From the NCBI GenBank assembly GCA_965230215.1, contig CBDDKN010000002.1, positions 992,001 through 1,056,000 on the forward strand: DNA of 64,000 nt, in the 5' to 3' direction. The translations under genes were made by a program, and so were the position numbers. This stretch comes from RFSX01 sp965230215 (GTDB lineage: Bacteria > Bacteroidota > Bacteroidia > Chitinophagales > Saprospiraceae). The notes beneath the pieces are model-generated. The model searched no databases and was not told the origin of the DNA. It saw only the letters and a program-made list of their open reading frames with translations. Positions 9,130 to 17,526 of the stretch are shown piece after piece; position 1 is the stretch's first letter, and each line of letters starts with the position of its first letter.

Positions 9130-9585
9130 ATGCGCTACCTTTTACTGATAACCGTATTGTTTGTTTCCTGCCAACAGGAACCATATTACTCTGAAGAGAG
9201 AGAGCTTAATCCTGAAGCATGGTCCACAGACGATGCTTTGATGTTTGACCTCACGGTAAATGATACCACCAGCATATTTAATATGGAGCTTCATCTTAAG
9301 CATACTACAGAATATGCGTATGAAAACATTTACTTGTTGGTTACTACGAATTTTCCGGATCGTGAACCCGCGGAAGAACGCCTCAATATTCAACTTGCTG
9401 AAAAGACAGGAAAGTGGATTGGCAATTGCCGGTCAGAAGATTGCAGCTTGAAAGTCTACTTACTGGACCAGTTTCGATTCCCTTCTACAGGAGATTACAG
9501 TTTTCAAATAAAACAACACACAAGAGATAAAAACCTTAAAGGCATTTCGGCCATGAAATTCATAATTAATAAAAATGAAGAATAG
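9130..9585 (+). CDS. gldH: Gliding motility lipoprotein GldH
   Basis: The 151-residue product resembles GldH, a lipoprotein needed for gliding and T9SS function in Flavobacterium johnsoniae. The N-terminus is a lipoprotein signal (LLLITVLFVSC, lipobox Cys at residue 14). The rest is a small beta-rich domain ending in a strand pattern (GDYSFQIKQ, ISAMKFIIN). It does not sit with other gld genes here; it follows dnaJ and its end overlaps the next gene by 11 bp. Recognition rests on overall pattern and size rather than a catalytic motif. Confidence 0.8.
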   Translation: MRYLLLITVLFVSCQQEPYYSEERELNPEAWSTDDALMFDLTVNDTTSIFNMELHLKHTTEYAYENIYLLVTTNFPDREPAEERLNIQLAEKTGKWIGNCRSEDCSLKVYLLDQFRFPSTGDYSFQIKQHTRDKNLKGISAMKFIINKNEE

Positions 9586-10132
9586 AAAACATCAAATTTT
9601 ATTGACACTAATCCTATTTGTATTCTGCTCCGGCGCATCACTTTTGGCACAAAACAAAATGTTGGGACTTGAGCTTCAGGCATATCCTACGGGCTTCATT
9701 CCGGGAGTTTCACTGGATGCACCAATAGGAAACAAGTCTTTTGTACATATAAAGCTGGGCGCAAATATATTTGATCACAGAGACCTCGGTGTTCAAATGG
9801 AAGAAACAGGAAGTGGTTATGGATTTACATTGGGTTATAGAAGGTTCTTTAACGAAAGTCTAAGCAAATGGAGGTTAGGTGTCAAAACGGATCTCTGGTT
9901 TAATAAAGTTGATTGGATGGATGTAGATGAAAACGATCTACCCACCAGTGGTGAAACAGACATCACCGTTCTGCAGCCCACCGCAGAACTATCGTATGTT
10001 ATTAACAAGTCAAACTGGATTATCTCTCCTTCAATAGCCTTTGGCCTTGAGTGGAATGTCAAGACAGACGGCGAACCAACAGGAGAGGGACCTATATTAT
10101 TAGTGGGAATTCAAGTTGCCAGAAAACTGTAA
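9575..10132 (+). CDS. Small outer-membrane beta-barrel protein
   Basis: A 185-residue protein with a clear signal peptide (cleavage after SLLAQ). It has alternating amphipathic strands such as FVHIKLGANIF, YGFTLGYRRFF and WIISPSIAFGLEW, and ends in a strand (GIQVARKL), all typical of an 8-stranded outer-membrane barrel. Function unknown. It overlaps the end of gldH by 11 bp, so the two are probably translated from one transcript, which may hint at a shared envelope role. Confidence 0.65.
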   Translation: MKNRKHQILLTLILFVFCSGASLLAQNKMLGLELQAYPTGFIPGVSLDAPIGNKSFVHIKLGANIFDHRDLGVQMEETGSGYGFTLGYRRFFNESLSKWRLGVKTDLWFNKVDWMDVDENDLPTSGETDITVLQPTAELSYVINKSNWIISPSIAFGLEWNVKTDGEPTGEGPILLVGIQVARKL

Positions 10133-10135
10133 GGG

Positions 10136-11158
10136 ATGTATGTTAACCGGTATATAAAGTGGAGCATAATATTAAAGTTTGCCTGGATAAACCTGATCAT
10201 CTTTTTGATATGGGATAGTCTTGTACTATTCATTATCCACTATCTAGAACACCAAGGCTTTAACCCCCACATTCCATTTCTACCCCTTAGCACTATTGGT
10301 ATTGCTGTGGCCTTCTATTTGGGCTTTAAGAACAATGCAGCATATGATCGTTTTTGGGAGGCAAGAAAGATCTGGGGAGGAATAGTCAACTATAGCAGAA
10401 CATGGAGCAATCAGGTGCTTAGTTTTGTGAGCAACCACAGGGCCAACGAGCCTGCTTCTGAGGAAGGGCTTAAAGAAACCCACAAGACCCTAATATATCG
10501 GCATATTGCCTGGATTAATGCGCTAAGGCTTCATTTGCGCAAACCCAACCCCAATGCCATCAAGATGAATAAGATTGTCAAAAAGACAATGACCATTGAT
10601 GCACCAGAAGACAACCACTGGCGTGATGAAGTATTTGCACTATTACCGCCAGGTGAGTGTAGTGAGCTCTATCCGGTGGTTAACAAGCCGACTCAGATTC
10701 TTAGAAAGCAGGGGGAAGAGTTGAGGGTGTTAATGGAAGAAAAAGGACATATCGATGACTTCCGACATATGGAGATGATGAGAGTTCTTGAAGAGTTTTA
10801 TAACCTACAGGGGAAGTGTGAACGTATTAAGAACACACCGTTTCCTAGGCAGTATGGCTTTTTCAGTCTTTTATTTACATGGATTTTTATATTGCTTCTG
10901 CCCTTCGGTATGTTGGGGGAGTTTTCAAAAATGGGTCACCATATGGAGTGGCTAGCCATACCTTTCTGCGTTTTGATATCATGGATTTATATAACCATGG
11001 AGCTGATCGGTGACAATAGCGAAGACCCCTTTGAGGGCTTTGTTAACGATGTGCCCATGACAGCAATTTGCAGGGCCATAGAGATAGACCTGCGTGAAAT
11101 GTTGGGAGAAAAAGACCTTCCAGAAAAAGTACTTCCTAAGGAAGGGGTCTTGATGTAA
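10136..11158 (+). CDS. Bestrophin-family (UPF0187) anion channel-like protein
   Basis: A 340-residue membrane protein of the bacterial bestrophin family, pentameric channels or transporters in the inner membrane. Family features are the N-terminal hydrophobic helices (KFAWINLIIFLIWDSLVLFI), the LPLSTIGIAVAFYLGFKNNAAYDRFWEARKIWG-type region spread over residues ~50-80, and the later PFGMLGEF and ELIGDNSEDPFEGFVNDVPM segments. The last contains the acidic cluster that binds cation in family members. It starts 3 bp after the barrel gene. The ion carried cannot be told from sequence. Confidence 0.88.
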   Translation: MYVNRYIKWSIILKFAWINLIIFLIWDSLVLFIIHYLEHQGFNPHIPFLPLSTIGIAVAFYLGFKNNAAYDRFWEARKIWGGIVNYSRTWSNQVLSFVSNHRANEPASEEGLKETHKTLIYRHIAWINALRLHLRKPNPNAIKMNKIVKKTMTIDAPEDNHWRDEVFALLPPGECSELYPVVNKPTQILRKQGEELRVLMEEKGHIDDFRHMEMMRVLEEFYNLQGKCERIKNTPFPRQYGFFSLLFTWIFILLLPFGMLGEFSKMGHHMEWLAIPFCVLISWIYITMELIGDNSEDPFEGFVNDVPMTAICRAIEIDLREMLGEKDLPEKVLPKEGVLM

Positions 11159-11160
11159 GC

Positions 11161-11565
11161 TTAGGCTTTGTTCTTATGAGTGCCGTCACAATAAGGAAGC
11201 TTGGATGAAGCGCCACACCTGCAGAATGCCGTTCTGGGTGATTCAACTGCTTTTTCTTCACCAGACTCGGATAGCGTAAAGCCCCCATGTACAATTAAAG
11301 GACCATTGTTTATGAGTTCTATTTTAGAAGCTGGAGCCACAGCAGTGTTTTCTTTTGAATTGTCATAATAACTTAGGGCGCCAGATGGGCATTTGTCTAT
11401 AGTGTTCTTAAGCTGCTCCGTAGTTACTGTTTCAAGCTGAATCCAAGGGCGCTCTTTGGGTTTGAAGGTTTGAGGTAGGCCTCTGACACAGTTGCCAGAA
11501 TGTATGCATTTGTCAGCTTTCCAAACCACTGTTATTTCACCGTTAGAATATTCTTTGTTGTCCAT
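11161..11565 (-). CDS. Fused 4Fe-4S mono-cluster (Fer4_19-type) and CDGSH iron-sulfur protein
   Basis: A 134-residue cytosolic Fe-S protein with two cluster-binding halves. Residues ~10-70 carry CIHSGNC and a later CPSGAL, the cysteine pattern of the mono-cluster domain. Residues ~105-130 carry CRCGASSKLPYCDGTH, the three-Cys one-His signature of CDGSH [2Fe-2S] domains. I use the ATG at 11565; a TTG two codons earlier is also possible. Role is probably electron transfer or Fe-S/redox sensing. It converges with the bestrophin gene two bases away and lies downstream of the GNAT gene. Confidence 0.85.
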   Translation of the reverse strand: MDNKEYSNGEITVVWKADKCIHSGNCVRGLPQTFKPKERPWIQLETVTTEQLKNTIDKCPSGALSYYDNSKENTAVAPASKIELINNGPLIVHGGFTLSESGEEKAVESPRTAFCRCGASSKLPYCDGTHKNKA

Positions 11566-11585
11566 TTTCAAGAGTTTCTCTCAAG

Positions 11586-12107
11586 TTAAGACCTTTCTTG
11601 AAATGAAAACAGACATAGACGAGATTTATCTTCCATTTCTATTTTTCTCTCATATTTGAACCCTAACTTTTTAAGGAGAGAGATAGATGCTATATTTTCT
11701 TGTAAACTTATGGCGTGGATGCAATTATAACCAAGAACATTGCAAGCATATTCAAGAACCATTTTACTTGACTGGTAAGCAAGGCCCTTGCCCCTATATT
11801 GACTAAGAAAGCCAAATCCCAGGTCGGGATTCTCAAGATAATCACGCTTTACCAAGCCACAGACTCCTAGTTTTCTTCCAGAGTTATCCTCTACTACATA
11901 CATACCATAGCCATGGTCTTCATAGGATGGTGACATCTTCTTCGTGATAAATGCTTCTGCATCTGCAAGCTCTCTTATGCCACGATCACCTATAAATTCG
12001 AGATATGCGGGTTCATTCATCAACTTATATAAAAAAGCTGCATCACCGCGGTCAGCAGTGTGCAGCTTTAATGTATCTGATGATATTACGACCTTTCTAG
12101 AGCTCAA
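11586..12107 (-). CDS. GNAT-family N-acetyltransferase (RimJ/RimL-like)
   Basis: A 173-residue single-domain GNAT protein, predicted to move an acetyl group from acetyl-CoA to an amine. The acetyl-CoA-binding segment reads GFGFLSQYRGKGLAYQ (Q/RxxGxG/A-like) and is followed by a helix and NIASISLLKKLGFKYE, the typical C-terminal part. Start is a TTG inside the end of the aldehyde dehydrogenase gene (11-bp overlap), which implies translational coupling. The acceptor is unknown. Confidence 0.85.
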   Translation of the reverse strand: MSSRKVVISSDTLKLHTADRGDAAFLYKLMNEPAYLEFIGDRGIRELADAEAFITKKMSPSYEDHGYGMYVVEDNSGRKLGVCGLVKRDYLENPDLGFGFLSQYRGKGLAYQSSKMVLEYACNVLGYNCIHAISLQENIASISLLKKLGFKYERKIEMEDKSRLCLFSFQERS

Positions 12108-13629
12108 ACTTGATACCTTGAGCTAACGGGACTTCGGTGCTATAGTTAATTGTATTGGTTTGCCTTCTCATATATGCCTTCCAGGCATCAGAACCAGACT
12201 CTCTTCCGCCACCTGTTTCCTTTTCACCACCAAATGCACCACCGATTTCTGCACCACTTGTACCGATATTGACATTAGCAATACCACAGTCAGAACCAGC
12301 TGCCGAAAGGAACAGTTCTGATTCACGAATGTTTGTTGTCATGATCGCAGATGAAAGACCCTGAGGAACATTGTTTTGAATTGCAATTGCGTTTTCAACA
12401 GATCCAGAGTATTTCATTAAGTATAAGATTGGAGCAAAAGTCTCGTGTTGTGCTATAGCGATATCTGCATCAACCTCTGCAATGCAAGGCTTTACATAAC
12501 ATCCACTTTCATATGCCTTCCCTTTAAGAACACCTCCTGAGACGGCAAACTTGCCACCTTGTTTTTTGATCTCACTGATTGTATGCAGGTAACTATCTAC
12601 AGCATCGGTATCGATAAGAGGCCCCATGTGATTTTTTGAATCAAGAGGGTTGCCTATTTTAATTTGTCTGTAAGCACGGACAAGCTTTTTGCGTACATCA
12701 TTATACATTGATTCATGTACAATTAGACGTCTTGTTGATGTACATCTCTGGCCACATGTACCTACAGCACCAAAAACAGCTCCAGTGAGAGCCACGCTTA
12801 AGTCCGCGGTTGGCGTAACTATGATAGCATTGTTTCCACCAAGCTCAAGGATACATTTTCCAAATCGTTCGGCAACGCGCGCACCTACAATTCTTCCCAT
12901 TCGTGTACTTCCTGTTGCAGAAATCAAACTTACACGGCTATCACCGGTCATAAGTTCTCCTATTTTGTAATCACCCGTTACTATTGAAGAGACACCTTCA
13001 GGAATTTTATTAGCCTTCAATACGTTTTTTAGTATGTTGTGGCACGCGACAGAACATAAAGGTGTTTTTTCACTTCCTTTCCATACACAAACATTACCGC
13101 ATGCCAAAGCTATCACGGCATTCCATGCCCATACCGCTACAGGGAAGTTAAATGCAGAGATGATTCCAACAATACCAAGTGGATGCCATTGCTCATACAT
13201 TCTGTGTTGAGGTCTTTCACTGTGCATTGTCAAACCATAAAGCTGTCTGGATAGACCAACTGCAAAATCACAGATGTCTATCATCTCTTGCACTTCTCCA
13301 TAACCTTCTTGAAGTGATTTACCCATTTCAAAAGAAACCAGTTTTCCCAATGCGTCTTTGTTAGCTCTCAGGGCGTCACCATATTGTCTAACGATTTCAC
13401 CACGCTTGGGAGCAGGTACAGACCTCCAGTATTCGAAGGCCTTCTGGGCTGTTTTGATTACTTTTTCATATTCAGAATTGCTAGTGGCTTTTACACTACC
13501 AATAAAGCGGCCATCCACAGGAGAAAAAGAGTCAAATTTGTCCTTGGTTCCTTTGAAAGACTTTAAACCTGTCGATGTTCCTTCGTTAAGCTTTTTAAGC
13601 TTCAATTTTTTTAAAAATGTGGTATTCAT
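12097..13629 (-). CDS. Aldehyde dehydrogenase, ALDH7-like (aminoadipate semialdehyde type)
   Basis: NAD(P)-dependent aldehyde oxidase of 510 residues, closest in character to the ALDH7/AmaB group that oxidises alpha-aminoadipic semialdehyde in lysine breakdown. Conserved elements are the cofactor-binding region (ISAFNFPVAVWAWN, ATGSTRMGR), the general base Glu in LELGGNNA, and the nucleophile Cys in GTCGQRCTSTRR. The C-terminal SGAEIGGAFGGEKETGGGRESGSDAWKAY region, here only described in part, also fits this group. No other lysine-degradation gene is adjacent, so the substrate remains inference. It is the first gene of a unit with the GNAT gene. Confidence 0.88.
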   Translation of the reverse strand: MNTTFLKKLKLKKLNEGTSTGLKSFKGTKDKFDSFSPVDGRFIGSVKATSNSEYEKVIKTAQKAFEYWRSVPAPKRGEIVRQYGDALRANKDALGKLVSFEMGKSLQEGYGEVQEMIDICDFAVGLSRQLYGLTMHSERPQHRMYEQWHPLGIVGIISAFNFPVAVWAWNAVIALACGNVCVWKGSEKTPLCSVACHNILKNVLKANKIPEGVSSIVTGDYKIGELMTGDSRVSLISATGSTRMGRIVGARVAERFGKCILELGGNNAIIVTPTADLSVALTGAVFGAVGTCGQRCTSTRRLIVHESMYNDVRKKLVRAYRQIKIGNPLDSKNHMGPLIDTDAVDSYLHTISEIKKQGGKFAVSGGVLKGKAYESGCYVKPCIAEVDADIAIAQHETFAPILYLMKYSGSVENAIAIQNNVPQGLSSAIMTTNIRESELFLSAAGSDCGIANVNIGTSGAEIGGAFGGEKETGGGRESGSDAWKAYMRRQTNTINYSTEVPLAQGIKFEL

Positions 13630-13651
13630 TTGATATGTCTATTTGATGCTG

Positions 13652-13691
13652 CAAAACTATAAAAATCATTAGCCTTTTTGCCATTTTGGCA
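13652..13691 (-). promoter_or_regulatory. Promoter and overlapping palindrome upstream of the aldehyde dehydrogenase
   Basis: On the minus strand TAGTTTTG (plus 13652-13659) matches TAnnTTTG and would start transcription about 16 nt before the ATG. Around the -33 position there is TGGC rather than TTTG, and this is one arm of a 5-bp inverted repeat with a 3-nt centre, TGCCA-ttt-TGGCA (13679-13691). A palindrome over a poor -33 element is consistent with a regulator site, but that is inference. Confidence 0.45.
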
Positions 13692-13782
13692 TAATTCCCT
13701 GCTTGGTACAATATGTGACGTAAAAAGACGTCGATTAGTATATCTATTTAATACAATACGAGCAAATGCATGGATGAATCCC

Positions 13783-13790
13783 TATCTTCG
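13783..13790 (+). promoter_or_regulatory. Possible -7 element of secA
   Basis: TATCTTCG differs from TAnnTTTG by one base and lies 24 bp before the secA ATG, a suitable distance. No TTG is visible at the expected -33 position, so this is only a weak match. Confidence 0.35.
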
Positions 13791-13814
13791 CGGTGCTCAA
13801 ACAATTAGAGAAAT

Positions 13815-16800
13815 ATGTTTAATGTTTTAAAGAAGGTTTTTGGAACCAAGTATGATAAAGATGTAAAGAAGATACAGCCTTATGTTGACGAAACGAACGC
13901 GTATTTTGAGGCGTATCAGGAGCTGAGCAACGATGAATTGAGGAACAAGACCCTGGAATTCAGGTCTCGTATAGCAGAATATTTGGCAGATATAGATGCA
14001 TCGATCACAAAGGTTGATGAATTATCCCGCACCGAAGAAGATCTGGCGTTGAGAGAAGACCTTTACAAAGAGGTTGATGAACTGAAAAAAGATCGAGACA
14101 GCAAGCTTGAGGAGATATTATTGGATATCCTTCCAGAAGCCTTTGCAGTAGTCAAGGAGACAGCTAATAGATTTACCAACAATCAGGAAATTGTTGTAAC
14201 CGCAACAGATCACGATAGAGACCTGGCGGCAGAGAATGATTATGTACGCATTGAAGGCGATAAGGCTATTTGGAAAAACAGCTGGGTTGCTGCAGGAGGA
14301 GAGATAACCTGGAATATGGTGCACTATGATGTGCAACTTATAGGTGGCTATGTGCTGCATTCGGGTACTATTGCAGAGATGCAGACCGGTGAAGGTAAAA
14401 CATTGGTTGCCACATTGCCGGCTTACCTAAACGGACTTACAGGACTGGGTGTGCATGTCATTACTGTGAATGACTATCTGGCGAGAAGGGACAGCGAATG
14501 GGTTGGACCCATTTTCGAGTTTTTATTCCTGACAGTAGATTGTATTGACAAATATCAGCCGCACTCTGAACAGCGATCGGCTGCATATAGATGTGACATA
14601 ACTTATGGTACAAACAACGAGTTTGGTTTTGATTACCTAAGGGACAACATGGTGCGTTCACAGGAGGAGCGTGTTCAAGCCAAACACCATTTTGCAATGA
14701 TCGATGAGGTGGATTCAGTTTTGATTGATGACGCGAGAACACCTTTGATTATTTCTGGTCCGGTTACAGAAGGAACAGAGGAGCAAGAATATCAGGCCCT
14801 TAAGCCAAAGGTCGAAAGACTGATTTCTGCACAGAGAAAAATGGCGACAGAATATCTGGCAAGTGCTAAGAAGTTATTTGCTGCTGGTAACACAGGATTT
14901 GATGAAGACGATGCCGGAATGGCACTACTAAGGGCATACCGTTCATTACCAAAATACAGACCACTAATTAAGTTTCTTAGTCAAGATGGAGTAAAGGCTG
15001 TATTACAGAAGGCGGAGAACTATTACATGCAGGAGCAGAGTAAAAACATGCACATTGTAGATGAGCCATTACTGTTTACAATTGACGAGAAGAACAGAAG
15101 CGTTGAACTCACAGATCGTGGAACAGAGTATCTTTCAAAGGGAGAGAATGACATCAAGTTCTTTATCATGCCTGATATTGCGAGCGAGATGCAAGCCTTG
15201 GAAGAAAAGGCGACAGAAGAGGGTCTTGATGTATCGGAACAAAAAGCCAGCCTTATTCAAGACTACTCTATTAAGTCAAGAAGGCTGCATGCGGTTAGCC
15301 AACTTTTAAAAGCATATACCTTATTTGAAAAAGAAGAGGAGTATGTTGTTATTGATGGCCAGGTAAAGATCGTAGATGAGCAAACCGGTAGAATGATGGA
15401 GGGGCGTAGATATTCTGACGGACTCCACCAGGCACTAGAGGCTAAAGAAAATGTAAAAGTAGGCGACATCACCCAAACATACGCAACGATCACACTTCAG
15501 AACTACTTCAGAATGTTCCATAAACTATCCGGAATGACGGGTACTGCGGAAACAGAGGCAGGAGAATTTTGGGAGATTTACAAACTGGATGTTGTTGTAA
15601 TTCCAACAAACAGACCGATTGTCAGGGATGACAAAGAGGACCTTGTGTACAAAACCGAGCGTGAGAAATTCAACGCTGTGATGAATGAGATTACACGGCT
15701 AACCTCCGCAGGAAGACCGGTTCTCGTTGGTACCACTACCGTAGACATATCCGAGAAGCTTTCTAGAATGCTTAAGCTTAAAGGAATTAGCCATAACGTC
15801 CTTAATGCCAAGCAGCACCAGAGAGAAGCTGAAATTGTTGCCATGGCTGGTAAGCCCTCTAACGTAACGATCGCAACCAACATGGCTGGTAGAGGAACAG
15901 ACATCAAGCTTAGCAACGAAGTTAAGGAAGCGGGCGGTCTGGCGATTATCGCTACGGAACGTCATGATTCAAGGCGTGTCGACAGACAGTTGCGCGGTCG
16001 TTCTGGAAGACAAGGGGACCCGGGTTCTTCTCAGTTTTATGTTTCACTTGAAGACAAACTGATGCGTTTGTTTAACTCTGACCGGATTGTCAAAATAATG
16101 GACAAACTGGGCCACGAAGAGGGTGAGGTTATTCAGCACTCCATGATCACAAAGTCAATAGAGAGAGCGCAGAAAAAGGTAGAGGAGAATAACTTCGGAA
16201 TTAGAAAAAGGTTGCTCGAATACGATGATGTGATGAACATTCAACGTAGTGCAATTTATAATAAACGTAATAATGCGCTTTCAGGAGACAGGCTATCGGT
16301 TGACCTATACAACATGATCATGTCTCTAACCGAAAGTCTTGTGGATGACCACAAAGCCGTAGGGGATTACAACTCATTTAAAAATGATTGTCTTAGGGTG
16401 CTTTCTGTCGAGCCCAACATTGATGAGGTAAGTTTTAACGAAGGTAATGTAAACGAACTTGTGGATCAGTTTCAAAGACAGGTTCTGGGTTCTTATGAAC
16501 TGAAGTCAGATAGGGTTTCTGAAATGCTACTTCCCATTATTAAAAATGTCTATGAAAACGAGGGCCACAAGTATAAGAGAATTGTGGTTCCTTATGTTTC
16601 TTCTTCACGTGAGACGCCTTTGGCCATTACCGCTGACCTTAAGAAAGCAGTGGATACTGAAGGGAAGTCAATAATGAAGGATATCGAAAAGGCCGTAACA
16701 TTGGCGTTGATAGATGAAAACTGGAAAGAACACTTACGTTCAATGGACGAACTTAAGGATTCTGTTCAGTCTGCATCTTTTGAGCAGAAAGATCCACTTG

Positions 16801-17120
16801 TTATCTATAAGATGGAAGCATATTCCTCATTTGAGCAACTTGTCTATAGAATAAACTACGATGTAATTTCGTATCTTATGGGTGGTAAGTTGATGATTGC
16901 GGCTCCGGAAGATGTTAGAGAGGCAAAATCAAGCAAAACTGATTTTCGTAAGATGAGAGCGAATCGTGCAGAGGAAGCTCGTAGGCGTGCTGCAGCAATG
17001 GCTGGTAGAGAGGAAAGAGCAAAGCCCGAGACCTTCAAACGGACCGAGAAGAAAGTAAGAAGAAACGATCCGTGTCCATGTGGAAGCGGGAAAAAATACA
17101 AACACTGTCATGGCAAATAA
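13815..17120 (+). CDS. secA: Preprotein translocase ATPase SecA
   Basis: The motor that pushes unfolded preproteins through SecYEG. The product is 1101 residues, about 200 longer than E. coli SecA but typical of Bacteroidota, where extra segments lie in the first nucleotide-binding and helical regions. Visible motifs are Walker A MQTGEGKTL near residue 188, DEVDSVLID near residue 295, the NMAGRGTDIKL helicase motif, RQLRGRSGRQGDPG, and a C-terminal zinc-binding tail CPCGSGKKYKHCHG. T9SS substrates also cross the inner membrane through Sec, so it feeds the PorU/PorZ system seen elsewhere in the window. The next gene overlaps its end by 11 bp. Confidence 0.98.
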   Translation: MFNVLKKVFGTKYDKDVKKIQPYVDETNAYFEAYQELSNDELRNKTLEFRSRIAEYLADIDASITKVDELSRTEEDLALREDLYKEVDELKKDRDSKLEEILLDILPEAFAVVKETANRFTNNQEIVVTATDHDRDLAAENDYVRIEGDKAIWKNSWVAAGGEITWNMVHYDVQLIGGYVLHSGTIAEMQTGEGKTLVATLPAYLNGLTGLGVHVITVNDYLARRDSEWVGPIFEFLFLTVDCIDKYQPHSEQRSAAYRCDITYGTNNEFGFDYLRDNMVRSQEERVQAKHHFAMIDEVDSVLIDDARTPLIISGPVTEGTEEQEYQALKPKVERLISAQRKMATEYLASAKKLFAAGNTGFDEDDAGMALLRAYRSLPKYRPLIKFLSQDGVKAVLQKAENYYMQEQSKNMHIVDEPLLFTIDEKNRSVELTDRGTEYLSKGENDIKFFIMPDIASEMQALEEKATEEGLDVSEQKASLIQDYSIKSRRLHAVSQLLKAYTLFEKEEEYVVIDGQVKIVDEQTGRMMEGRRYSDGLHQALEAKENVKVGDITQTYATITLQNYFRMFHKLSGMTGTAETEAGEFWEIYKLDVVVIPTNRPIVRDDKEDLVYKTEREKFNAVMNEITRLTSAGRPVLVGTTTVDISEKLSRMLKLKGISHNVLNAKQHQREAEIVAMAGKPSNVTIATNMAGRGTDIKLSNEVKEAGGLAIIATERHDSRRVDRQLRGRSGRQGDPGSSQFYVSLEDKLMRLFNSDRIVKIMDKLGHEEGEVIQHSMITKSIERAQKKVEENNFGIRKRLLEYDDVMNIQRSAIYNKRNNALSGDRLSVDLYNMIMSLTESLVDDHKAVGDYNSFKNDCLRVLSVEPNIDEVSFNEGNVNELVDQFQRQVLGSYELKSDRVSEMLLPIIKNVYENEGHKYKRIVVPYVSSSRETPLAITADLKKAVDTEGKSIMKDIEKAVTLALIDENWKEHLRSMDELKDSVQSASFEQKDPLVIYKMEAYSSFEQLVYRINYDVISYLMGGKLMIAAPEDVREAKSSKTDFRKMRANRAEEARRRAAAMAGREERAKPETFKRTEKKVRRNDPCPCGSGKKYKHCHGK

Positions 17121-17526
17121 TCGTATAGTTCATATTGTGCGGGGTGCAATTGTGTTACTGATTATATGTTGGTCTATAGGAACTACACAGGCCCAAGTAA
17201 ACATCGTTGAAGAAAAGCCGATTTCTGAAATCATGGATATGTATGTCAGAAACAACTTCAATACACCGATGGTAAGAGCATGGCGTATACAAATTATAAC
17301 GACCAACAATAGGGCCCTGATGGAAGATTCTATCAAAGAGTTCGAAGAGCTGTATCCTGATATAAAATACAAATGGCAGCATAACCCACCATACTATCAG
17401 GTGCGTATTGGGGCTTATGAAAAAAGACAGGACCTGGAGGCATTTCTGTTAAAACTTAAAGAAGACTTTCCTGCTGCTATTCCTGTACAAGACGACATTG
17501 AAAAAACCGAAATCATATTTAATTAA
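17110..17526 (+). CDS. Exported SPOR-like domain protein
   Basis: A 138-residue exported protein starting at the ATG that overlaps the secA stop region; an earlier in-frame start at 17080 would lie deeper in secA and gives a poorer signal peptide. The signal runs to about TTQAQ. The mature part has AWRIQIITTNNRALMEDSIKEF and YYQVRIGAYEKRQDLEAFL, the two strand-helix units of a SPOR-type fold that binds denuded peptidoglycan. It is sandwiched between secA and rodA, and its stop overlaps the rodA ATG by one base (TAATG), consistent with a wall-growth role. Assignment to SPOR is by pattern only. Confidence 0.65.
   Translation: MANNRIVHIVRGAIVLLIICWSIGTTQAQVNIVEEKPISEIMDMYVRNNFNTPMVRAWRIQIITTNNRALMEDSIKEFEELYPDIKYKWQHNPPYYQVRIGAYEKRQDLEAFLLKLKEDFPAAIPVQDDIEKTEIIFN

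Noticed and set aside
15578..15965. Minus-strand frames of 88-112 residues opposite secA
   Set aside because: They lie fully inside secA and have low-complexity hydrophobic sequence expected by chance.
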